From Ditylenchus dipsaci (taxonomy: Eukaryota; Nematoda; Chromadorea; Rhabditida; Anguinidae), in the NCBI GenBank assembly GCA_004194705.1, contig SADC01001305.1:1-64000 (forward strand): a stretch of DNA of 64,000 nt, given 5' to 3'. The position numbers and the translations under genes were made by a program. This document shows, in pieces, positions 55,651-64,000 of this stretch (positions within the stretch are counted from its first letter, which is position 1; every line of letters begins with the position of its first letter). Below the pieces are notes generated by a model. It did not search any database. It worked only from the letters and a program-made list of their open reading frames with translations, and was not told the origin of the DNA.

Positions 55651-56712
55651 CTAGCTCGCGTTGGCCCGCCTGCGGCGGGCCGCGCTCGCGGCCACGCTGC
55701 TTGATTCAACTCATCTCAACACTTCTTCTTAACCCAAATAACTGACCTTGAAAAAAATCAGAATACAACCAATTAAGCAACAAAAATGTACAATATACAA
55801 AATTAAGACAAAACATATTCAAAAAGTCAATATGTATAATCGAAAATCTCAGGAAAAATAGTTATGAAGTTTAGTCGAAGTACCAACCGGGTCGTGCACC
55901 CACTTCATTTGGTCGGCATTTTTTGAGGAGTCACCCCCAAGGGTATTTCAACCTTTTTTAACGACACAAAAAGTGTACAAAAATGCTGTGTTTACAACGA
56001 TACGTATCATTTTTTGAGCAGTCACTCCCGAAGGTATTTCAACCCCTTTTAACGACACTTTTTTTCAATGCTGGATTTACGTGAAGCAATAGTAAAATAC
56101 ATGGAGACAAATATTCATGGATATGAAATTTATAAAAAGCCGAAAATGCTGGATTTATTCAACAAAAAGAATGCAACTGTTTTGACCCATGACCAATCCT
56201 CATTAAGACAAATCTTCATTCAAATTCAGTTAAAAAATTATAAACTATAAATCATCTATTGACATGTCGCTTTTACACTTGTTTTTTCTCGAGACAAAAA
56301 ACAAAAAATTCAAAAAAGGCCCAAATTCGAAATCCCTCCGAATGACAACCTCCATACTCTTGGGCACGCCCCATTCTAAACTCGACATTTCTCGCCGATC
56401 TTTTTTTTAAAAGAAAGCTGGGATTCAGGGCTACAAAATGTGATACGCGCCTTTGCCGTATCACCCCTTAACTCCGAGATTTTGACTCTTGAACAAAAAA
56501 AACGACAATTTGGTCACTTAAACGCAAAAATTAAAAATAAAAAAAATCTCAAAACTAAAATCTGAAACAACTATTCTACTCCTGAGATTCTCAGCTTCAA
56601 TTTAAAAAAAATTTGACCAAAAAACCAAACAAAAACACTCCAAAAAAAACAAAAACATCAATTGTCCGCAGACAAACAAACAAACAAAACATCTCTAATA
56701 CTATATAGGAGA
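55651..56712 (-). mobile_element. Non-autonomous Helitron, 1062 bp
   Basis: Read on the minus strand it starts TCTCCTATATAGTATTAGAG followed by a TTTGTTTG-rich stretch. It ends with a GC-rich hairpin (GGCCCGCCGCAGGCGGGCC), then AACGCGAG and CTAG, with host A before the 5' end and T after the 3' end. This TC...hairpin-CTAG layout without target duplication is diagnostic of Helitrons. No Rep/helicase is encoded. An internal duplication of about 100 bp (AGTCAC-CCC-AAGGTATTTCAACC) lies at 55930-56060. Confidence 0.8.
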
Positions 56713-57276
56713 TTAGGCCAACATTAGGCTCAGTACAAAGTATGACTGCGTATAATTTATTTTTATCTAATTGTGTGTCGCTTCATTTTATTTAGCATCA
56801 AAAGTTTTTTCACTAGCCAATCTGATTATTACTCATCTTTCAGCTGCCCTTTATAAAATACAAAAACCACGCAAAGTACGGAGAATGAAGTTCGAATAGA
56901 AAATATGGCTTGCAAAAAGAGCTGACATCACTTTTTGGAAAAAATGAAAGACTTGTTGATTAAGTTTTTACTGTTTGAGAAAACATTTTATTAAAACATT
57001 TTATTTGTGTGAAATTACAAAATTGTTTAACGTTACATTTATTTATACAAAGTAAAGTGAAATAGCTGTGTGGCGATAGATTAATATCAAAGCAAACATC
57101 ACGCAAATGATGTTTGTCAGTCATTTTATATTTTCGACAATTGGGAAACTGCCAGGGAAATTTTTCATTAGACATAATAAACACTGAAATTGTACCTGCC
57201 ATATTGATTTTGTAATTAAAACATACAAATTTGTTCAGACACTGAGCTAAAGTATAAACAACAGATTAAAAAAATT
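56713..57276. other. No supported gene
   Basis: A minus-strand open frame from 57202 (FIMSNEKFPWQFPNCRKYK) has some protein-like composition but no domain and no splice partner. Confidence 0.25.
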
Positions 57277-57690
57277 TCATATTGAATCGAATTCGCTACC
57301 TTTTAAGTTCATATTTTCATCATGGTCAAAAGGCCTATGCAAAAGTATCAGCGAAATCGTCTGCTTTTTGTCCACCAAATATACAACAAGATCAAAGGTG
57401 AAATGTTTGTGAAAAAGTGGTAGAAGAAGGCGTCTAAGTGGTAGATGCTCTTCCAAGCGATTATTTGAGTCCAAGTCTTCTGTCTTCTTTAACTGAAAGC
57501 ACACAGATCTGGTGGAGACATAAAAGGCCGAGATCGATTACGAAGAAGACTTCGTTGTTGTCACATTTGAGATTGAATTTCGTGAATAAAGGGTACTCCA
57601 CCATGTTTTGGTCACTGGAGCTAAGCCATTGCTTAAAAATTCTGGCTCCCTTCTTTCTCTTTGCTGTCATCTTTGTCACTCTGGCCTTAG
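57277..57690 (-). other. Possible broken coding region
   Basis: Two minus-strand frames adjoin near 57480: TAKRKKGARIFKQWLSSSDQ continuing to LCLHQIC, then LKKTEDLDSNNRLEEHLPLR to a stop near 57277. Joining them needs a one-base shift. No family is recognised. An overlapping plus-strand frame is also open, so the call is weak. Confidence 0.25.
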
Positions 57691-57699
57691 GTATATTCT

Positions 57700-58598
57700 C
57701 TATTGTTCCTTTTTTCAGTCATCGGTTGAAAAAAGATTCCTTGCTGTTGAATTTTAAATTGAATTTCGTGAATGAAATTCTAACTCTTTTTAACAATTTC
57801 TGAATGGTGTCAAATATGACTTAGGTATGTTCAGAATTTCATAAAGTTTATCATTCAAATTACGAAAGTCGCTCAGAATAAAAGTCTTCTAATCAAGTAA
57901 AAGCTGACTGTCATTTTTAATATTTTGAAAAAGATTATTTAATAATCATAAATACGAAATTATTATTTTTCCAGCATTAACGTTTTTTCTGAAATCTATA
58001 AAAAGAAAAAAAAAACTGTTTTAGACTTTTAGGACCTTTACAACAAGCCTTGCTGCTGTTTTTATCTGAACTGCTTTTCGGAGCGATTTTCGGGCAATAT
58101 CGGCACTGTCTTTTTCTTTTAACCCGCCTATTTTTGACTAATATTTAAAAAAGAACTGTAATTGATATTAACGTGGAAAGCCGTGTCTATAAGACCGGCA
58201 GCTTCTCGTGCACATTTTAATAGAAAATTCGAATTTGAAAGGCGTTTCTCAAAAAGCCGGGTTGACTCTATATTTCGAATAATTTCTGAATGTCATCAAA
58301 TGGGAATTACCGTATTTAATCAGGGCTCGGAAATCAAAATTTTCAAATAAAGGACATTTTGGTAAAATAAAGCACATTTGGTCAAAAAGTGCCATTTTAT
58401 CCAGTGCTTATTGATTTTTGAGGAACGAAAATAAAGATTTTGACCTAAAATCTTAAAAATTCTAAAGATTTCGGATCTCAAATAAAGGACAAATGTTTAA
58501 ATAAAGGACATTTCCGAGCCCTGTATTTAGTCCAGTAATCTCTTTTTTTAATAAGCACCCCCTCCCCCTCATTTTTTTTACAGTTTTGATTTACAATT
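57700..58598. other. Gene-free DNA
   Basis: It contains a fragment of the dispersed repeat at 57803-57840 and a short inverted pair AAATAAAGGACA/AAATAAAGGACA-like words (58347-58520). No exon found. Confidence 0.3.
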
Positions 58599-58794
58599 TT
58601 ATTTTTCGGGAAACGGTGAATTCATATACACCGAATTCATATACACCGAATTCATATACACCGAATTCATATACAAACGAATTCATATACATCGAATTCA
58701 TATACATCGAATTCATATACATTTTGGCATTCTATTTCTAAAGTTTTGAAAGATGCACCGATGGCCCAATTTTTGTTTAAGTGTAATATTTTAG

Positions 58795-59260
58795 GTGCCT
58801 AATGAATACAAGATTCTTGATGGCGAAGAATTCCTCAAATACGACGGGTGGAACAATGATGAGCGAATACTGATATTTTCAACCAACCGTTGCCTGGATT
58901 TGCTGCAGTCTATCAACAAATGGGGGTGTGACGGTACCTTTGATGTAGTGCCAGTGCTTTTCGACCAGCTCTGGATCATCTTCATCCGCCTTGCTCATTG
59001 GTCGGAAAATTTAGGGAATCAGCTGAAAGTTCGGCTACCAGACAATTTCTAATATTTTTAGAATTTGTCGCGCGACATTTTCTAATATTTTTCGGTAAAT
59101 TCGGTTGTTTTGTCCCGAATTTACCGAAAAATATTAGAAAATGTCGCGCGACAAATTCTAAAAATATTAGAAATTGTCTGGTAGCCGAAAGTTCCGAATT
59201 TTAAAAACAGTTGGATCCGCTACTAGACTACTTTGAGAAGAATTATGTAGGCCAGCTAAT
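58795..59260 (+). pseudogene. MULE transposase fragment, internally deleted
   Basis: After an acceptor-like TTTTAG the plus frame gives NEYKILDGEEFLKYDGW, then RILIFSTNRCLDLL and the MULE catalytic-core signature WGCDGTFDVVPVLFDQLW, whose Asp is the first catalytic acid. The frame then runs into the nested MITE (59033). Past it, LDPLLDYFEKNYVGQL resembles the C-terminal region of MULE transposases. The rest of the DDE domain is missing, so this copy cannot encode an active enzyme. Confidence 0.75.
59033..59186. mobile_element. Nested hAT-like MITE, 154 bp, duplication GAAAGTTC
   Basis: A near-perfect hairpin starting GGCTACCAGACAATTTCTAA with its exact complement at the right end. Identical GAAAGTTC repeats flank it (59025-59032, 59187-59194). 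The arms contain TTTGTCGCGCGACA palindromes. It splits the MULE transposase frame. Confidence 0.88.
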
Positions 59261-59950
59261 CGGTAGCCATTTTTTTGGTAATAAATCGGTAGGTACGTGT
59301 TATATCGGTGCGTAGACTTTTGACCCTTTTTTGCAAATGCAAAAAGGTCAAAGGTCCCTTTACCATTATAACCTGGTATTTCAACTCGTGCAGCTAAGTT
59401 TAAGATTTTAAAAATCTGGTGTAATGGGCATTTTTTGATGTGGTGGGACTTTGCTTGCCCCATAGATCAGATTACATTTTGCTTGAAAAAAGGCGAGGCT
59501 GCTTTTCCAATAGACTTGGTGCTGTGGGAAAATTTGCCGTCACTCGCGTAGCTGAGCTTGTTTTTGTTGATAATTTTAACTGTGATTCTTAGCAACCTTC
59601 TTGATAAAACAAAACATGCATCTACTCTGAAAAGTAATGAATAAGGTTCATTTCCAGTAGGTCCTACAAGGTGTAATCTGACAGCTAAAGCCCTTTTTAG
59701 AGTCAAAGCCGTGACTAGAATTCTCGTAAAAAACGAAAATTCAATTTGCAGTGTCGCAAACAGAATGCCAAAATGTATATGAATTCGATGTATATGAATT
59801 CGGTGTATATGAATTCGGTGTATATGAATTCGGTGTATATGAATTCACCTAATGCCTTATTTTTCAGATGTTATAAAATATTCTCAGGGGAAAAATAGAG
59901 TAAATAAAATCAGCTAATACTCCAGATTTTTCTATGCACACTTTTATCTA

Positions 59951-60203
59951 TACTGTCTTTTCTATATTAAACGGGCCCTCTCTCATAAATGGGCCCCTCG
60001 ACTTTGAGGACTCTAAGCTCAGCCCAGACAAAATGTTTTGCAAACCTGTTTATTGGGTTTTCATTGATTTCGCGAGCTCTATCGATTCCACTTTTTAGAT
60101 TTTGGTTGAGCACCCGAAAATCTCTAGATCAACCTCAAAATTTTCCGATTTTCGAGGGATTAAAAATAAACGGGCCGGCCCGTTTAATATAGAAGATACG
60201 GTA
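59951..60203. mobile_element. MITE of the CCGTATTT group, GGGCCC variant
   Basis: The ends CTGTCTTTTCTATATTAAAC and their near-complement (GTTTAATATAGAAGATACGG) lie beside TA. Interior GACTTTGAGGACTCTAAGCTC resembles the interior of 19364-19619. Confidence 0.65.
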
Positions 60204-60607
60204 TACTTCATTTGAAAGGGCATGAATTCAGCTTTCTAACGACATATCTTGTACGATTTTATTATTATTACATGTGAAATATTTTGTGCGAAGAAAAAAA
60301 TTGTGTCATATCTCGAAAAACGCTCTTGATACTTAAATGGGCAAAATAACGGCTTTCAGATTTGAATTCTACGACAAAATGCCGGTCTTACAGTTAGACC
60401 TGGACGTATTAATAAACGATACAAAAAATCCCTCGTTTACCATGTGAAACTAGATTCTGGTGCGCTACAAATTAGCTTTTGTGAATGAGCATTACCTATC
60501 TTACTGATTTTCACCATGGCAACCAAAATAAAAACGGTTTTTTTTGTTTTTTTCAGCAATAAAATATTTTACTTCTGAATAGTATCTATCACCCAAATTT
60601 TTCGAAC

Positions 60608-61507
60608 ATGGCCGATCCAGTATCTAATCAAGGTAATTTTTTGAGTTTTTAATTAATGTGAATTTAATATTTTATATTTATTTCTGAGAAATGGTTCCAG
60701 TATATTTTTTAATCCTTCCAATATGTTTGGTTATAATATAAATAATGATACATTCCATATCCCACACCATCCAAGATATTTTTAATTCTTCAAAATTTCA
60801 AATAATAAAATATAGTAGTTTCCAAGGTAGTCCCTATAAATGATAAAACCCCAAATTTAAATCGACATGCGTCAATTTTCATAACATTAATAAGCTGTTG
60901 CTCAAATAATGCTGAAATAATATGACTTTTTCGCAAAAAAAGGTTTGAATATAGAAAGTTAGAGTTAGGGACGAGTCGTCTCTATCTTTCGTCTTCCGTT
61001 TTCGTCCTTGCTCCTTCATCTTCTTCCTCGTCCTCGTACTTCTAATTTTTGAGCCTCGTACTTCGTCTTCGTCCTTGTGCCTCATTTTTACGAGGACGAG
61101 TTCCCGACCCTGATGACAAAGCTACTTTGAAAATCTGACATCATTTCCATGCTAGCTTATTAGATGGTCAAATGTTCTAAAAAATTAAATTTGTCTGTTT
61201 TGCGTTTATGGATGCTATTTTAAAAAGGATCATAAAATTTTAGAATTGCTTTCTTATGCTCAATCTATCGGAATAAACACACAAAATGAGAAACATTTGT
61301 TGTGGATTGCCGAAAAAGGATGTCACCAGCCATTGCCAGGTGGATGGAGTGTTATGTAAACTCTTTTTGCATCCACACTCATCTCACAAAACCTACCACC
61401 TGTGTTTCAGAGGAACGGATGACGATAAAGATGCCTACTTTTATGAGGAAGCTACAGGCAAAACTCAGTGGAACATCCCTTGGATGCCCACTTCAAGCAA
61501 TTGGTAA
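60608..61507 (+). CDS. Small WW-domain protein, CEP164 N-terminus-like
   Basis: Three exons, 60608-60632, 61244-61355 and 61411-61507, join in phases 1 and 2 to encode 77 residues from ATG to stop; introns are 611 and 55 nt. After MADPVSNQ comes LLSYAQSIGINTQNEKHLLW and IAEKGCHQPLPGGW, then AYFYEEATGKTQWNIPW. The last parts form a WW domain (Trp of PGGW, central YFY, Trp-x-x-Pro at the end). The helix before the domain (HLLWIAEKG then PLP-GW) matches the arrangement at the N-terminus of CEP164, a centriole distal-appendage protein. WW domains bind Pro-rich ligands. Known CEP164 proteins are far longer, so this is either a stand-alone WW protein, a truncated gene or a partial model. An extension beyond the stop was tested and met another stop. 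Confidence 0.72.
60950..61118. repeat. CGTCTTCGTCC-rich foldback repeat in WW-gene intron
   Basis: Starts TTAGGGACGAGTC and ends GACGAGTTCCCGACCCTGA, imperfectly inverted, with iterated CGTCCTCGT between. It resembles the hAT-like elements with iterated motifs, but no 8-bp duplication is visible. Confidence 0.4.
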
Positions 61508-62015
61508 TCCAGGAGAGAAAAAAACTGGGGTGATCATAAATTTAAACTATTTTCACAAAATGATTACTGAACTGATCTAATTTTGCAGAATCTCAACATA
61601 TTTCACTATGGTGATCAGCCAGAATAGAAGGCTATTACAGATATGAAAAATAAATGAGTAAAGGTTTACGAAAAATTCGGGATGACTTTCTATCGCAGTT
61701 CAAGAGCTACAAAAATTATTTTACAGAAGAATTTTTGAAAATCTAATGACATTTAAAAAAAGCGATTTCTTCAAAATTACTAAAATGTAACTTTTCCTAA
61801 CTTTTTCAAATTTCGGTCATTATCGAAGCAATTGATTTTTGAAAAAAAATCATATTTTATAGTCCATCTCGATTGATCCTCACTGATTGATCCCAGCCGA
61901 TCGATCCCCGCCGAGTTATTTCCGATCAATTGAAAAATGTCATGTCATTTCACTAGTAATTTATTCAAATGAACAAATAACAAAACGATGTATTAGACAC
62001 CTGGGATGAGTAATA
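61508..62015. other. Gene-free DNA
   Basis: A copy of the dispersed CATATC/AAGAGCTACAAAAAT sequence lies at 61690-61860. At 61868-61935 GATTGATCCC-type motifs iterate. Confidence 0.35.
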
Positions 62016-62834
62016 ACTGGTGTCCAAAAAGTTCGGAGCGGACTTTTAAGCTTAATTTTTGAAATGAAAATTATGCAATAAAAAAATTCCAAATATACAG
62101 TTTTGTTGCCCTGAGTCTCCTCTTTCCAATGCGCTATCAACTTTCCTTTATGATGAAATTAGGCTGTAAAAGTGGGACAAAGAAAAGAAGGACAGAAAAA
62201 TGAATCATGCAGCAGCTTCTTTGTGTTGTTTTTTTGTTTGCTAGCCTTGTTTTTAAACTTTTGATCCATTTCGTTTGGCAAATCATTTTGTTTACATTTT
62301 ATTTAATTTCTCTGTTTAAAATGGCCGATTTACGAGGTGGAATTGTGCGACTTTATCAAGAAGGAATGGAATTATGGAGATCTCTCGACTCCTCAACATT
62401 CCCCATCAAACTGTCAGTAAGGCAATCAAGCGATTTGCAGAGACAGGAAGCAATGATGATAGGGCAAGAAGTGGCCGACCATCCAACTCACCAGACTGGA
62501 ATGTGATGGATTACTTTGCGTGGCCATATCTTCAATCAAAGGCCTGCTCCCAGCCTCACAACTCCATTCCATCATTGAAGCAATCCTTGGTCCGTGAATG
62601 GGACGCAATTCCACAAGAAATGATTCAAAATGCTATTAACAGTTTTCCAAAACGTCTCCGTAAATGTATTGCGGCCAATGGTGGTCACTTTATTAAGTAA
62701 AATAAAAAGTAAATATAGGGTTTTGTAGAGGAGACTCAGGGCAACAAAACTGTATATTTGGAATTTTTCAATTGCATAATTTTCATTTCAAAAATTAAGC
62801 TTAAAAGTCCGCTCCGAACTTTTTGGACACCAGT
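62016..62834 (+). mobile_element. Tc1/mariner element, 819 bp, long TIRs, TA duplication
   Basis: Inverted ends of about 110 bp start ACTGGTGTCCAAAAAGTTCG and end at AGGAGACTCAGGGCAACAAA-type sequence. TA flanks both sides (62014-62015, 62835-62836). The arms are very similar, so the insertion is recent or corrected. The transposase inside is internally deleted. Confidence 0.88.
62321..62700 (+). pseudogene. Tc1/mariner transposase, internally deleted
   Basis: Starts ADLRGGIVRLYQEGME after ATG 62321. A one-base shift near 62376 moves to the frame with the helix-turn-helix EISRLLNIPHQTVSKAIKRF and the GRP linker (RARSGRP). That is followed directly by the C-terminal part SPDWNVMDYFAWPYLQSKAC and a stop at 62700. 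The central catalytic Asp residues are deleted between GRP and SPDWN, so only a DNA-binding plus tail product could be made. Confidence 0.8.
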
Positions 62835-62869
62835 TACTACTTAAATTATCGTGGCTACTACTACCTGAA

Positions 62870-63165
62870 GATCGGTTTAACACCACCTGGTCATTTGAGG
62901 AGTAGATCAGGCAGGATCAGACTGGATCAGGGGTAATTATGACCAATTAGGGGTGTGTCAGGCTTAGGCTAGATCAGACAAATTGTCTCCGAAAAATCAG
63001 TTAAATAGTGGTTTAAACTCTGGATCAGAAATAATGCTGTATTCAAAATCAGGAACAAAGATGGTCTTTGATCGGTACTTTGATCTGTATTCCGTATTCA
63101 GCTTCGTTGCTATGATCAGGATCAAAGATTAATTTTGATCCTGATTCGTGGTCTGAATAGTTTTC
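62870..63165. repeat. Iterated GGATCAG repeat
   Basis: Variants of GGATCAGAC/TGATCCTGAT recur about a dozen times in both orientations, as in the other iterated-motif elements here. Clear ends or a duplication are not visible. Confidence 0.4.
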
Positions 63166-63184
63166 CTACTTTTAACTAGAGTTT

Positions 63185-63275
63185 GCCCGTCTAAGCCTGA
63201 GACTAACCTACAAAAATGGCTTGAGTCCGTGCCAAGATACGCTGGCCTACCCTACCCTTGCTTAAGCTTAAATTA
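63185..63275. mobile_element. TTAGGC-family MITE
   Basis: CCGTCTAAGCCTGAGAC at left and CAAGATACGCTGGCCTACC, then CTTGCTTAAGC at right, match the 14447 family inverted. Confidence 0.5.
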
Positions 63276-64000
63276 CATATCAAAAATGTGGTCCGGAATA
63301 ATTAATAAGAACCTATTTTCCTCTTAAGCATTTCAACCTGTGAATCCTATCAGTTACATTTTTGGTACCTATTTAGAAAAACTGGCTCCCCAGGTACTGG
63401 ATATTTGATTCAGCATAGCACCGTTCTAGTATTTTCAAACCGTGTTTGACACACAATTTAGGTTAGGATACACTTTCAAATCACTTATTTATTTATATTT
63501 TTGTAAATGATTTTTTGGATGAAAAGCATTTCAGGCGAAATGACCATATTTTTTACTTTATTGACTGTTTTTCAAATTGAACGGGATTAATCGGTCGGAG
63601 ATCAATCGTCCTAACCCCGCTATTTCGACATTCAAATTTTCAAATAGCATTCTGTGAAATGGATTTTTAGATGTTGAACTGTGCTACAACAAGAAGCTGA
63701 AGACTGTCAAAGCGCTAAATCCAGAAGTACACTTAGTTTTTTTCAGCATTCAATGCTTTGACGACATTTAAGACTTGCCGTATTTCCTGTAACTATTCCC
63801 CCGCCCTGTAATATGCGCTCAAACCTTATAAATTACGAGAATAATTATTAAATATTGCATAGAATTTAATAAAAAAATATTGCAAAATTTAAATGAAGGA
63901 ATTTCTTGAATCACACTATACTTAGCATTCAAGTATTGCAGATTTTGTCACGAGCGTAAATTTCTTGTTTCACATATCCGCAAGTGTCAATAGATTTTTT
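63276..64000. other. Right edge, no gene seen
   Basis: AT-rich with dispersed-repeat fragments (CTGTGCTACAACA near 63679) and a lone CCGTATTTCC end at 63778. No exon supported. Confidence 0.35.

Larger units (their letters stand above)
58608..59856 (+). mobile_element. Mutator-like element with tandem-repeat ends, duplication TTATTTTTC
   Basis: Each end is an array of a 15-17 bp unit around CGAATTCATATACACC, seven copies at left (58614-58720) and five inverted at right (59775-59849), followed inward by ATTTTGGCATTCT in both. Exact 9-bp repeats TTATTTTTC lie at 58599-58607 and 59857-59865, the duplication size of MULEs. Inside are MULE transposase fragments. The element is interrupted by a nested hAT-like MITE. 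Confidence 0.88.

Noticed and set aside
57438..57803. Plus-strand frame of 121 codons with a hydrophobic segment
   Set aside because: It overlaps a minus-strand stretch of similar quality, has no recognisable family and runs into a dispersed repeat.

Overview
The window is nuclear DNA from a nematode, most likely a tylenchomorph (plant-parasitic or fungus-feeding) species. The evidence is: three nematode-type seven-transmembrane chemoreceptor genes, a family 3 pectate lyase (in animals essentially limited to such nematodes and thought to come from microbes), an O-acyltransferase-3 gene, very short introns (39-55 nt) mixed with long transposon-filled ones, and interstitial copies of the nematode telomere motif TTAGGC. 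The sequence is strongly AT-rich and gene-poor. No rRNA gene, CRISPR array or bacterial operon is present.

Host genes were rebuilt by hand from splice sites, and reading phase was checked across every junction. From left to right they are: an unidentified Lys/Glu-rich gene (minus, 476-1205, 5' part not found); a pectate lyase (plus, 13898-15600); a damaged chemoreceptor copy (plus, 19648-23447) and its intact five-exon paralogue (plus, 27412-33743, 304 aa); an acyltransferase 3 (minus, 33756-36157, 419 aa) that ends 12 bp from the receptor; a second kind of chemoreceptor (plus, 42535-46348, 298 aa) with a tandem-repeat hairpin in its last intron; and a tiny WW-domain gene (plus, 60608-61507, 77 aa) resembling the N-terminus of CEP164. 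Weaker coding candidates lie at 37.8-38.1, 38.9, 48.7 and 57.3-57.7 kb.

Much of the rest is mobile DNA. Elements with visible ends and target duplications include a 3.5-kb PIF/Harbinger with both of its genes (50954-54453), a Mutator-like element with tandem-repeat ends (58608-59856), an internally deleted Tc1/mariner (62016-62834), a non-autonomous Helitron (55651-56712, minus) and at least six hAT-like elements, most with exact 8-bp duplications. There are also a hAT transposase tail, a LINE reverse-transcriptase fragment, and several MITE families: CCGTATTT ends, TTAGGC ends, long hairpins, and terminal-inverted-repeat elements that carry a tRNA-like segment.

The genes do not form a pathway. 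The receptors would act in chemosensation and the pectate lyase in degrading plant cell walls. The disruptions in three host genes are mostly single-base changes, most of them in homopolymer runs (missing G in GGGG, missing or extra A), with frames otherwise intact. This points to residual consensus errors at least as strongly as to gene decay.
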